Below, piece after piece: positions 34,085 to 45,469 of a DNA stretch of 64,000 nucleotides. This DNA is from Cycas panzhihuaensis. Its lineage: Eukaryota > Cycadophyta. Under the pieces are notes generated by a model, which saw nothing but the letters and a program-made list of their open reading frames with translations, was not told where the DNA came from and made no database searches. A program made the translations under genes and the position numbers. The stretch lies in NCBI GenBank assembly GCA_023213395.1, contig CM041465.1, positions 23,374,001 to 23,438,000 on the forward strand. Direction: 5' to 3'. Each line of letters starts with the position of its first letter. Position 1 is the stretch's first letter.

Positions 34085-36569
34085 GGAAACGCCTCCACGG
34101 GCAATGATCCAACGCCAAGCTGAAGGACACAAAACCACGTGGCTAATAGGCTAAAGAACGAGGATCATACCGCGGACGCCCGCGGCGCCGGAGCGCTGCA
34201 CGGATCGCAAGGTGCCTCGGTTGCTTCCTGTAGCCGCAAGGCGAGACCTCCTACCTTCTGATGGCCGGAAGGGAAAAGGAATCAGACGCCGCTACTTCTC
34301 AAGGCAATGAGAAAGCTAAGGGGGCAACCAACCGAACGTGTCACGTAAAATATATGCAAGAGCTACTAAGGAGGGATCGGCACAGATCTCAAATACCATA
34401 ATACGCGGGTATAGCAAAGAAATGTACAAGTAAAGTAAATGCAGAGTAAAAGCAAGTACAAACTAAATAGTTATTTCTTCCTTTTTCTTATGTTCTTTAA
34501 CTACTAAAGCAAGTGTAAAGAAACGTAAGAGCACGAAAAAGGGTATGGAAGGTGAGGGGCGAACACCTGGATCCGGCGGCTGGGCCGAGACGCAGTGTCC
34601 GCCACCTGCGCTTCCTCCCGCCGTCCTCCTCAGATGCGACGCTTGGTAAGCGGTGATGGGGATCACTTACCTCCGAAAGCAAATAAACACTAACTAAACC
34701 GAAACGATAAAATAATAAAGCTCAAAGCGGCACAAACAAAAGGGAGAACGTATCAAACAAGCTGCCGACCCAAGAATCTGGTCGACCCTATGCGCCTTTG
34801 TTCAACGCCTCCCGCAAGCAAATAAGGTAATACCTTCCTCTCGAGAGAGAGGCTACGAGATACAAAAAGGTATGTATATATGTGCCGCAAGTAAAATAAA
34901 CTAAGCTAGAAGATACTGCTAGCACTAACATGCAATGAAAGGAAACGAAGTCACACGACATATGCAATCGACATACACCACCAACGCACTAAACGGGATC
35001 GAGTGTAGCCCTGGATGGCTAACTCACCCACGAGAGGTCTCCACAGATATAAGGGAAGCGATGCTAGCATGTAACAGACGGGTCGTAGCAACGGACAGCC
35101 TATACCAAGACGGTATTCAAACCGACTCTCCAAAGCTTCTAGCCCCGCTTCCTAAGCAAAAGCGGAGATAAAGGGGAGAGGATAAGGGACTAACCCTTGG
35201 GGAGTAGGATCAAGATCGGGGACTAACCCCGCCTATCTCCTCTAACCCTCGTAACCCTTTATGCCGCTTGCCCAAGAAATGGCGAAAGAGAAGGGTTGGA
35301 GGAAAAGGATGGGTTTAGGGGGCAAGTGAGAAACTAGGCCCAGCCTAGGGCAACACTCCAATGGGCCACAACCGCTACTATTATTTGCATCAAATGATCA
35401 AGGGAAACTCAAGGAAATACATGCACAAAGAGAGGAAAAGATTTGCAAGTAAGCAATGAAGAAATAAGCAAAAAGCACTTAACAAGGGACACCAAATACC
35501 TCCAATGATGAGAAATGAGAGCATGTAGGTCCTTGAAGCTTGGTGCAATGTCCAACCAATGCCTATGAGGTGTTGTTGCATGTCCCTTGCAAGAGAATAA
35601 GGTAGTGGAACCTCATGCAAGTCAAAAGCTTGAAATGGCTCCTCATGATGGTCTTTCTTGGTGAAAAATCCTCTTGAAAGCCTTGAGAATGTATGAAGAG
35701 GAAGAGTGCTTAGAACGGAGTCTGTGGGGGCAAAGAATGGCCCCGCAACTCCAAAGAATAGCAGCCCTTTGTACCTCCGATCCACACCGTAGGAGGATGT
35801 CTCTTCTCACGCTTTTGTTCTTTGTCTCTTTGTGAAGAAAATGCTCTAGGAAAGTTGAAAAGTGAGGTGAATAATGATGCCAATGAATGAAAAAATGGTT
35901 TTTATGTCTCGAGTGAAGCAAGTGAACGCTGGGGCCCCGCGCCCAACTGTTAGAGCCACGCCAGATTCGCGAAAATCGCGCCATCGTCGCGTGGTTTCTT
36001 TTTAAATTTTAACAACAGATCATGATAAACTTAGCGCATCGCTTAAGTTTATCGCAGACGACCGGTACCGCCGAACTCCGCAGATCGCTTAATTTATCCG
36101 CAGACGAACCGAAACCCAAAAAATGTAAAATTAAAGTAAGAAATCGTGTTTTTAAGGTAAAATCATAAGTTAAACTCAAAATACATTAGTCAAGAGCGCT
36201 TTAGGTCATGGGCATGTGCTCAAACGGCAAAAAGACCTAACTAAGGGTTAAACCAGCTTAGAAAGGGTTTGCAACATAAGCGACGCAGAACACGATAAAC
36301 AGCCGCAAAAGAACCCAAAGACCATGGAGACGCTGGGTGGTTGTATGCCATACGGTGTCGATTCACGATGAATGCCCCTCACCGTGAGTCGTCATAGGCT
36401 AAAAGGTGCCGTTAGCACATGCATAATGAACAAGCAATCAAACAGTGCATATGGACAGCACATGTCAATCAAACCATTCCCACCATCGCAACGATCATAA
36501 GTAAGCAAAGTAAAGGCATATACCGCACAAACCGTGTCGATGTGTCAAGTCCATTCCCGATAGGAAACA
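34085..36569 (-). repeat. LTR 3 (right, 5' LTR) of nested array
   Basis: 2485 bases ending CCCGATAGGAAACA, followed directly by the right target duplication GAGTG. Its dyad at 36023-36054 has one arm changed (CATGATAAACTTA). Confidence 0.85.
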
Positions 36570-36574
36570 GAGTG
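36570..36574. repeat. Target site duplication GAGTG, right copy
   Basis: Identical to 19197-19201; beyond it the gag sequence of element 2 resumes (GCATTGACAAAGATC). Confidence 0.85.
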
Positions 36575-38300
36575 CATTGACAAAGATCTCCCTCTTTAAT
36601 TCCTTAGGCAAAGTAGCCTTGGTGGAATGGAGGAGGTCGTGGAATTACCACACAAAGTCATGGTTCATCTTATCGTGGCCTTGTTTAAGCAAGAGGAGAG
36701 ATTTCATTCTGCTTTCAAATGGACGAGCAACGTCAAAATAATTGACGAACTCATCCACAAGTTGCTGGAACAAGTAGATGGAATGAGCGGGTAGGCAATA
36801 AAACCACTTGAGGGCATCGCCTTGAAGAGATTGTGGAAATAGTTTCATTAGGATATGATCGTAAGCCCAGTAGTCTATGCATGCCATAGAGAAACTACAA
36901 ACATGCTCTGTTGGATCTTACGATGAAGTCCCATTGAATTTGGGAACTTTAAGGGGATGAGGTGGTAAGTTAGTCCTTAACACCTCAATGGACAAGGGTG
37001 TTGATCTATAATCCATAAAGGGTCGCGCCCTTGTCTAGATCATAGGTTCAGTAAAAGATGAGGAAGGTAAAGAGCAAGGAGTGGGTGGGGGTAGACGACC
37101 CATCCCTCCTTGAGGAAATGCCCCTTATTAAAAAGGAGCATGAGGGAAGGTGCCTTGAAAAGGAGTTGGGCCTCCTTGCGAAGGTGCGATGTAAGGTGCT
37201 ATGCAAGATGGTAGAAATGAGGGGTGAGGGACCGGATCCTATCCATATGGGCCGCCCATGCATGGCCCAGCCCCATATGTGTGTAAATGGTCCACCCTAT
37301 AAACATGAAGGTGGTTCCCTTTACCATGCCCCCATGGCTAAGATGTATAGCCTGGAGGTACGTAAAGGGAAGGACCACTAGATTGAGTTTGAGAACATGT
37401 GAAGATAGGTCCCACATGACTAGAGGCAGAGGCATAAATAGGACCCCTAGGTCTAACGGGAAATGTATGCGCTACATTTGGTGGTGTCATATTTGTTTGG
37501 CTAGGGAGAGGCATGCTAACCCCAAGCTGGGAGAAAGACATACCTCGAGTGATTCCAGAAGAGTTGGGTCCACAAAGGGAAGTAGAGGATTCAACAGACG
37601 CCTTGAAGGTAGATATGAGAATTAGACGGGACATATGCGATGGGATAAATGGGTTACTTGTTGTAGGTGAGGTAGATGTAGATGAAGAAAATTCTTCACC
37701 ACGTAAGACATCTTCAAACCATTTAGGACGTGGTTGAAGGTGAGCGGTATAGAAGCACGCATTGAGAGCTTCAACCACATCGGTAGGAGGGATATTCGTC
37801 TGATCGTAAGAGGTAGATGGAACCCCTAACGAAGCGGACCCCTCAGGATGCTCCTCGTAAGAATCACCACCTGGGTGATAGAACTCAAGAGAAGACAGAA
37901 TCTCCACTCTGTGAGTGGAGGGATGGCCATCATGTGGGTGTTGTTGATCACCTGGATAATATATAGGGTCATCACCCTCTTGGGTGGACCCCAAGAAAGA
38001 GGTAGGATACTCATGGGTGCTAGTGGCATAGGCGTGGTATGCCCAATCGGAAGAGTAACCTTCCATGGTAGAATCAGAATCCAACAACAAAAGGGGATGA
38101 TACGAAGGATCTTCTAACAATGGGGGAAGACCTCATAGGTAATGTGAGAAGCGTCGCATACAAGACTCACCAATGTGTTAGAAGAAATATAGAGAGGCAA
38201 ATGTAAGGTATGTGTTGGGGGCTACCCAGCAAAAAGGACAAAATGAGGAAGCTACTAAGAGGTAGTAGTACTAACAGCAAGAGAGAAAGACTAGGTCCCT
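36575..38300 (-). pseudogene. Gag N-terminal part of element 2
   Basis: This is the upstream portion of the gag gene split by the nested array. About 36645-36887 (-) carries the retrotransposon gag core: FPQSLQGDALKWFYCLP, then LVDEFVNYFDVARP and LLLLKQGHDKMNHDF. The 5' portion, about 37338-38120, is a 260-codon Ser/Pro/His-rich stretch with FEDVLRGEEF. The apparent first codon at 38120 is TTG, and a stop lies just upstream in the same frame, so the true start is not resolved. The frame also breaks between 37338 and 36887. Confidence 0.75.
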
Positions 38301-38308
38301 TACTAGCA

Positions 38309-38328
38309 GGTCCCTAGTATGGTCGCCA
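38309..38328 (-). other. Primer binding site, element 2
   Basis: TGGCGACCATACTAGGGACC on the - strand, two bases inside the 5' LTR edge. It shares its first ten bases with the PBSs of the nested array. I do not assign the tRNA. Confidence 0.7.
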
Positions 38329-39668
38329 GTGGAATCATGTTTACAGGATTGTCACTACACTTAGTAGGGATTAAGGTGGTCAATGGCCAATACCAGAATA
38401 TGAATAGGATCCTACAAGTGGAAGAGAACACCACACATGGCATCTGTGCACCAGAGCACGAGTTCGGGACCCACGAATGGTGCCTAACTTCCTCAGAGTA
38501 GTTTTCACTTTGGGTTTTAAGGGCAAGATGTGCGTAGGGGTATCTGAAGTAAACCCCAGGAGGCAAGGTCATCCTATCCTCGGATGGCCGAAAGGAGGAG
38601 GAAGACCCACAGAAAGAGGGGTTCCCTATAGAAGAAGGATGAGATGCAAGTGCAATGAGCATAGATGAGAGAGGAATGGGTGTGGGATAAGCACAACTGA
38701 AGTTCCCTAGGTTGGTTGACTCAAGGTGAGTCTATGAAAGAATAAGAGGTGGAGAGTGAAGGCCTAGTTGTTATGAAAGTAAGAGGAAGAGGGTTCAAGC
38801 CTCAACAATGGTGAATAAGGTTATAAACGATCAAATGTATAGAGTGTATGGTATGTTATCATAAAGGAAAAAAATAAATGCACAATGCACTCCCTCTATC
38901 TCTTTATCCTTTTATGAAGTAAAGAGATAACCAAAATGTGTCATGCAAGTCTAAGCATGCCCTCTAAAATGATGCAAGCCTAAAAGGGTGTTTATGTTGA
39001 GGTAAAAAAGGGGGGAAAGAGTGTAATTGTTATAGCATGCTCTTTCTTATAAAGTCAGGTATGCAACATGCACATGCACAGAAGCTAATTTATTTCTTTC
39101 TTTTATTTATGTGTCTTAATATTGTAAGGACATATACTCAAATAACAATAAAGGGGAAAGGGATGTGTCAAAAGAGGAGGTATGTACCTAAAAAATAGCT
39201 CGGCTGAAGGAGACGCTATGCTTCTGTTATGTGTATGAACTTTAGTCTTTGCTCACTGTGTAAATGTTGCCAAAGAGGATGTTGCCGAAGTCGATGGGAG
39301 GCTTCCTTACCTTCCCCATGTAAAAAGGAAGTAAAAGGAAGAGGCAAAAGAAAATGGCTACTATGCAAGAAAAGAAAGAAAAGAAATGATAACAAAGGGG
39401 CAAGACTTACCTTGATTGAAGTGTTCCTTTCCTCTATGCGTATCACCACCAAACCTGTAAGCACAAAGGTTTTTCTCTTTTGAGAAGAGGCTACCAAGAT
39501 TCAAGCTAATATATGTGTAATTATATAAACTAAGTGCTGAAGTTTTATACCTTAAGTTAGTTAATCTACTACTCAACCCAACTATGCACTCTCTTAAAGA
39601 AGAAAAATAATGTACGCCAAGCAAGAAGAAGAGGTTAGACATAGGATGGCCAACCCTCCCACAAGTGG

Positions 39669-39738
39669 ACCTCCACATAGCCTTGGGATGTAAAGTACAA
39701 CAAACCTCCATGTAGCCTTGGGATGTAAAGTACAATAG
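39669..39738. repeat. 35-bp tandem duplication in 5' LTR
   Basis: ACCTCCACATAGCCTTGGGA is followed 35 bases later by ACCTCCATGTAGCCTTGGGA. The 3' LTR has a single copy near 7760. Confidence 0.85.
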
Positions 39739-40620
39739 TTTTATGGCAACCTATGGGCAACAAGCAAGAAAATGAGTGAATGTTGTGTGGTGTTGAAGAG
39801 TTGTCTGCGTAGCGAAGGCGCTATGGGTAGTGAATCGCTACACTGGCCTTGCTAAGGGTCTGGACGGATGTTGAATGATGTTTGGGACTTAAGAGGTGCC
39901 CAAAAGGAGAGTGTGCAGACTTGGAACTAGTGCAGCAAGGGCTGCGTATGCTAATATCCAACGCAGGCTTGGTCTCACAAACTCCTAGTTTGCCCAAGAG
40001 AAGCACAGACGCAAGAGAGGAAGTATGGGAAGGGGGTTGCCCTTCAGGAGTAGGCCCAATGGGACAAATCCTACCTTAGCTCCCTTCACCCAATCCTTAT
40101 GGACCCTCTCCCGTAGATTCCTTGGGAGAAACCAGTAGAGAATGGGAGAGATCTTGAGGTAGCAAAGAAAAAAAATGGGAAAACACTTTCTTTTCACAGC
40201 AGAAAACATAAAAATAGAGAATGGTATACTAATGAATAAGATTTAATAGAATACATTTTTACTAAAACATGAAACAAGAGTGAGAGGTACCTGTTGGGCT
40301 ATGTTAGGGGTGGATCTACCACTGTAAGCAGTGGAAAAAGGCAGATTTTACAAGGTTCATAAGGTACCTCACAAGGTGGTATTATGGGAGGAACTTACTT
40401 GATGAGAGCTGAGGGGTGAGCGTAGAGATCTTGCTTGAAGATACCAGATGAGGAGTCTTATGCCACATACCAGAGCTGCTACATGCAGATCTCAGGTTAG
40501 GGTGGCAGAAACTCCAGCGTTGCAGGTGTACCTGTGAGAAGGAGGGAAGAGAGAGCAGAATAGTAGTAGGAGAAATCTTGTTATTAGAGAGCCAAGAGAG
40601 GTAAAATGAGTTTCTTTTTG

Positions 40621-40632
40621 GGATATATACCC
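40621..40632 (-). promoter_or_regulatory. TATA box in 5' LTR of element 2
   Basis: GGGTATATATCC on the - strand, at the position conserved with 8681-8690. It is the likely core promoter of element 2. Confidence 0.5.
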
Positions 40633-41354
40633 ATCTTAACCCTAATCGAGCGATCAGGGTTCGAGTATGGATGATTTGTCAACTAATCCATGTGGTAGTT
40701 CTGCAAAAAGAGCGAGAATTGCCACAACGGATTAAAAAAATAGTGTGAGACAATCACATCGCGATAAACTTCATGGTACCACGGTAAACTTCATGGTATC
40801 GCTAAATTTACAGCGGTGCGAGACCAGAATGCCAAAAAAACCATGGTAAGGGTCCTGGGAGCCCTAAATGGAGATGTGTTAGGTCTAGGAGGGGCTGGCC
40901 CTCCTCTCCAGGTGGTTGGGGATAGCCTGGGTAACATATAGGCTAGACCAAATAGGACATCAAGAGTTGGGATTCCCAGAAATACTATGAAAGGATGCAA
41001 GATAGCAACAACTCTTAGTTAAGTGTCAAGAGTTGCAATAGGTGACTAAGGTGTGAGTAGATCACACAAGTTGGGTGAGGCTTGAGGCGACATAGAGGTG
41101 GCGCGCAGGGTTATAGAGTGCCATGGGGATGCCTACCTTGCGAAGAGGTAGGTCTCGCAGGTCATCATAGGCTAGGGACATGCGAAGTGCTCAAGCATAA
41201 ATACATAATCAATCATATAGATGAGCCAATGAATCATGCAATCTAACCAATACTTCAATCTACAATCTCCAAAGTAGCCGAGATAGGAGAGAGAAGCATA
41301 CCTGCGCTTACCTAAGTCGATCTATCCATACCCATTCCTGGTAGCTAGGAAACA

Positions 41355-42170
41355 CTTACTATTTTGATTAGTTGTTTATTTTATTTCCTTGAACCATATT
41401 TGTATTAGGCTACATTTATGGCAAGACGTTTCCAAGACGATATGATTGTCATACTCGAAAACCCTTTTTATCTTTCTTGGTATCCCAAGAAGACCTCATA
41501 CTCTCTTAGCTTTATTATCTTTGTGGCTATCACCATCTCTATCTCACCCTTTTTTCTAGATTACAAGTAGGCTCCCTTAGATTGCCTCTCATCTTACTTA
41601 CCACCCTCTCCTCCTTTGCTTGTCATCCTTTCCTAAAATTTATCCAAGTGCCTCTTCCTTCCCTAGAGGGATAGGAGAGATCCTCTTTAGGCTACTCGTT
41701 AATCTGAGGGTGCCCCTTATATAATCTAAATCTAGGAAGGTACCTGCATAAAGGGGAAGTCATAAGCGCTATTTGCGAGTCCCTAAACTTGCGTTATGAC
41801 GTGTGAATGCCCTTTGAGGATGGCATTTCCTTCCTTCTGAGATTCTTAGATCCTTGTTATAGTTGTAGTGTTGGATTAGGAGTTCTTACCCATAGTGACC
41901 CCCTAGAGGCACGCTTCCACCTCCTATGTGATCCTATTCCAATATTGAAAGGGGCTTTACCCCTAATTCTCACCCCCCTTATTGCAAATGAGGTACTTGT
42001 ATAAATTTGGGCATAACTTCTTCATCCAGACTCCAAATTTAGTTTTGGAAGTTATTTCAGATTCTTGATTTAGATGCAGACATTTTGACTAGTTACTCAA
42101 GTAATTTAGATGCCACCTTGATGAGAAAAACCATGCCCAAAGTCAATCCTTCTGTCATGACTAGGTAAGT
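41355..42170 (+). repeat. LTR-like gypsy remnant
   Basis: Around 41760-41830, GCGAGTCCCTAAACTTGCG and the bases after it resemble the + strand LTR of element 1 near 6255-6300 (GCGGGTCCCGAACTCGTGC). The rest is too diverged to align by eye. It may be a fragment of a related LTR on the + strand. No gene is seen. Confidence 0.35.
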
Positions 42171-42700
42171 TTAGGTATGTGACTTAAAACTAAAAAGTTT
42201 CTTTATAATTTTTTAATATTATCACTTTAATTTAATACACAATCAATCTTTTATTAATTTGATTAATTAATTATATTATTTTCTCATAAATTTTTAATGA
42301 ATTAATTCAGTTTATTTATAATTATTTAACTATTACTTTTTAATGTTATTTATTGTAAATAATATTATAATCATGTAAATGTCTATATGTTTAATTTATA
42401 TTTTTAAATATATAATTGGAATTACACTTTTTTTATTTACAATCATTTTTATGTGCAAAAAGGTTTTTAAACCTCCTCATTTCTTCACATGCTATATAAT
42501 TCACTTATAAATACTTATGAATATCTATTTATGTTTAATTAATGCTAATTCTCTTTAATTTTTGAAATGCAAATGTTGTGATTATATTTAATTAGGGCTT
42601 GATATTTCTATTTTCATCTTTTCATTCCCTTATCATTTTATTTTCATTCTATTAAAAGAGGATCTCTAGTCATTGGTTTCATCCCCAAAATGGCACACAT
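42171..42700. other. AT-rich non-coding stretch
   Basis: Very AT-rich with many TTAATT/TTTATT runs. It is where the 5' end of the copia element should be, but I find no copy of its 441-bp LTR and no PBS. Confidence 0.4.
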
Positions 42701-42759
42701 GCTTGGAATAATCTCCTGTTATTTTATTCCAATTTTAATATACTCAAATTATGTCGATT

Positions 42760-43330
42760 GGAAAGCTCGCATATCTCATCATTTAATGCAACAAAAGATT
42801 TAGTGATATTTTATAGGAGAATTTACAAAACTGAAAAATACTTCATTAGAAACCTATATGGTTTATCTGATGAATTATGATGGAGCCTTAAGCAATATCC
42901 TAACCTCTCTCTTAGTAAACATAAGTTAGCAGTTCTCTAAATTAGATGATCTTGCCACTATTTAGAATATACTTAAAGAAAAATATGTTGATGCATAAAA
43001 GTTAGCAGTGCTTGAATAATAAATGTATGATTAAAACTATGATGATTTCTCTAAAGTTAAGGATTTCTTATCAAAACTTCAACTTATCAATAAAAATCTA
43101 GGAAATTACATAAAATCTTCAATAAAATAAGGTGACAAAATTATAATTACCACACATAGAAAAGACAATGATATACTCATCTGTCAAGCAATTAATAAAC
43201 TTCCTAAACACTTCAATCTTTTCAAAGATATTAGGTAACAAGAAGGATATCCTCTAATAACTTTTAATCAATTAACAAATCAATTGATTAAACACCAAAT
43301 AATGTTAATATAAACTAGAAAAGTACAAGA
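42760..43330 (+). pseudogene. Copia gag remnant
   Basis: INKLPKHFNLFKDI followed by LITFNQLTNQLIKHQ is the pattern of the UBN2-type gag of copia elements. In-frame stops are present. Upstream gag is only faintly recognisable. Confidence 0.55.
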
Positions 43331-44129
43331 TCTTTCACAGTTTTTTTTTTTTTAATCTAAGTCAGTAAATAAATATAAAAACTAAAAAAATCATCAGAAT
43401 CATCACAACAGTCATCTCAAATCCCAAAAATCTTATAAAGGTTCTTTTTCGAACAACTACAATCAAAATTCTAAGTACTTTAGACCACCAAAAATACAAA
43501 ATACTTCTAAACTATGATTTCAAAAATGAAATATTTATAGCTCTAATCATAATCAGAATGTTAGTTATTCCTACTATCATAAAAGGGGCACATAATTGAT
43601 GTTTGTAGAAATAGAATTACTTCTGAAGCTTAGAAAGCTTCTAAAGGGATTTAATCATGATCCTACAATTCTAATCATTCTTTAACTGCTACTACATCAA
43701 CACTTTTAGTACCTATGTCATAACCACCATTATATATTTTAGATTTTGGTGGATTCAATCATATGATTGCCCACCCAAAATAACTAACTTTCTATTAGTC
43801 TGATCTTAATTCTGAAGAGGAAATCTTTTTTATTAATGGATTTTAATTGAAAGTCAAAGGTATAAGAGATATTACTTTAAAAGACAGTTCAATCAAAGAC
43901 ATATTTTATGTTCTATAACTTTTACCTAATCTTTTCTCAATTTATTAAATATGTAAAAAAGACATAGTTATTGAATTCTAGAAAGATAAAATCATTATCA
44001 AACAAATTTTTAATAAATTTAAAACTATTGCTTCAAGACCTACTGATCATAAAATAGGTCTATATTGTTTAACAAATCTAAATCAATCTAAAACAAAATC
44101 CTTTAGTGGCTTTATAGTTAAATTTAATC

Positions 44130-44560
44130 CAATCAAGAAGCTATGGTATGCCCAGTTTAGCCATACAAAGTATGATAAATTAAGATATTTAAATAAGTAT
44201 AATATGGTATATGGACTCTCTCCCCTATCTATTGTCTATGGTATTTGCAAAGCCTGTGTAACGAGTACGTAACACATGGATTATTTTTTACATAAAATAT
44301 CATTTTAAGTAAAAGTTCTACTCAAACTTATTCACTCAGATATTTGTGGCCCCTTCCAAGTACCATTGTAGTCTAAAAGTAAATATTTTATCACTTTTAT
44401 CGATGACTTTTCTAGGAAATATTGGGTATATATGCTTAAGACTAGAAGTCAAATATTTGACATATTTGTTGAATTTAAAACATTGATGGAAAACTAATCT
44501 AACTCTAAAATTAAAATCTTTAGATCTATAATAATGTTAAAGAGTATCTAAGCAACAAAT
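44130..44560 (+). pseudogene. Copia integrase remnant
   Basis: KLWYAQFSHTKYDKLRYL with GICKAC matches the pre-integrase zinc region (HxxxH and CxxC, decayed). IHSDICGPFQ-type sequence and YFITFIDDFSRKYWVYMLK match the start of the catalytic core, containing its first two acidic positions. The remainder, 44560-45000, is barely recognisable. Confidence 0.7.
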
Positions 44561-45469
44561 TTACTTTATATTATAAAAAACACAGAATTAGATTTCAATA
44601 TTTTGTTGCCTACACTCTTCTTGTTAAAATGACCAGATGCATGATACATGCAAAAGGTCTTCATCTTAAGTTATAGGTTGAAGTAATAGCCTATTCCAAC
44701 TATTTATTAAATCACTTACCAAGTAATTCCTACAGAATATTATACTGGAACAAAAATGGTCTGGTAAAGAACCATATGTAAAATGTCTTAAAGTATTTGC
44801 AAGTATTGCTTGGGGACATATTTGCAAGGAAAAATGAAATAAACTTGATCGTAAAAGTGCTAAATTTATCTTCATTGGATATAGTGAAGAAAGTAAATCT
44901 TACTAATTATTAGATCTTATTACACATAAAATCTCAATTTTATATGATGTTATTTTTTATGAAGAAGGCTCTTCATAAACTGTAAATCTTATAGAACTTC
45001 CTGTTGAGAACTTATTAACTAGTACTTAACTAAAAGATCCTTCAAATATACAAGTAGATAGTGAAGCAATTGATAGATTATCTTCATAAGTCCCAAATTA
45101 GACCTTAAGTAAATCTCGTACGTCTGATCTATTTAATCAGCCATCTACTTCTAATCAGTTAAATTCTTCTGATTAACCTTCTACTTCTAATTCTTCAAGA
45201 AATAAACAATTAGTTTGATCTTAAAAAACCCTTTCAATTATTGGTTCTAATGCTAGTGATCCATTGGATATTAGAAAAACTAGATCATAGAAACTACAAG
45301 TCAATTTTGTATTGATGGACAAAGTAATAACTACTAATAATCCTAAAACTTATAAAGATATGTGTCAAAATCCTGCATAGAAACAACCTATATAAGTTGA
45401 ATATGATGTACTTCAAAAATCTTCAACTTAGGATTTAATACCATTACCTCTTTATAATAATCTAGTAGA

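Larger units (their letters stand above)
19202..36569 (-). mobile_element. Nested tandem array: LTR-internal-LTR-internal-LTR of a non-autonomous Tat-like derivative
   Basis: Three ~2.5 kb LTRs flank two ~4.9 kb internal regions, all in the same - orientation, and the whole 17.4 kb block is bounded by one perfect 5-bp duplication (GAGTG). Each internal region has a PBS, gag, a protease-like segment, five 83-bp repeats and a PPT, but no RT, RNase H, integrase, PMD or second RNase H. Alignment to element 2 shows that sequence equivalent to about 14112-17430 and 9460-13540 is missing. PBS, LTR ends and gag match the host element, so it is a deletion derivative of the same family and would depend on enzymes from a relative. 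It is CpG-rich, unlike its surroundings. Confidence 0.85.
6440..41354 (-). mobile_element. Tat-like Ty3/gypsy retrotransposon with nested insertion (element 2)
   Basis: A complete-length but inactive element on the - strand. From right to left it has: 5' LTR 38331-41354; PBS 38309-38328; gag (split by the nested array at 19202-36569); protease about 17840-18160; RT, RNase H and integrase 16700-14135; antisense PMD 11577-12740; archaeal-type RNase H 10252-9820; PPT 9413-9423; 3' LTR 6440-9412. Removing the nested array leaves about 17.5 kb. The LTRs differ at roughly one base in ten in the stretch I aligned by eye, mostly transitions, and every ORF has stops, so it is an old copy. The flanking pentamers (ATGCT on the left, CTTAC on the right) do not form a target duplication. 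Confidence 0.85.
38331..41354 (-). repeat. 5' LTR of element 2
   Basis: 3024 bases, aligned with 6440-9412. The right edge ends GCTAGGAAACA (- strand TGTTTCC). It has a 35-bp tandem duplication at 39669-39738 that is absent from the 3' LTR. Confidence 0.85.

Noticed and set aside
41800-42004. 65-codon + strand ORF in the LTR-like remnant
   Set aside because: No domain, and it overlaps sequence resembling a gypsy LTR.
42171-42700. 5' LTR of the copia element
   Set aside because: I looked for a match to the 46910-47350 LTR (TGTTAGAAAT and CTCTCTAACA edges) and found none.
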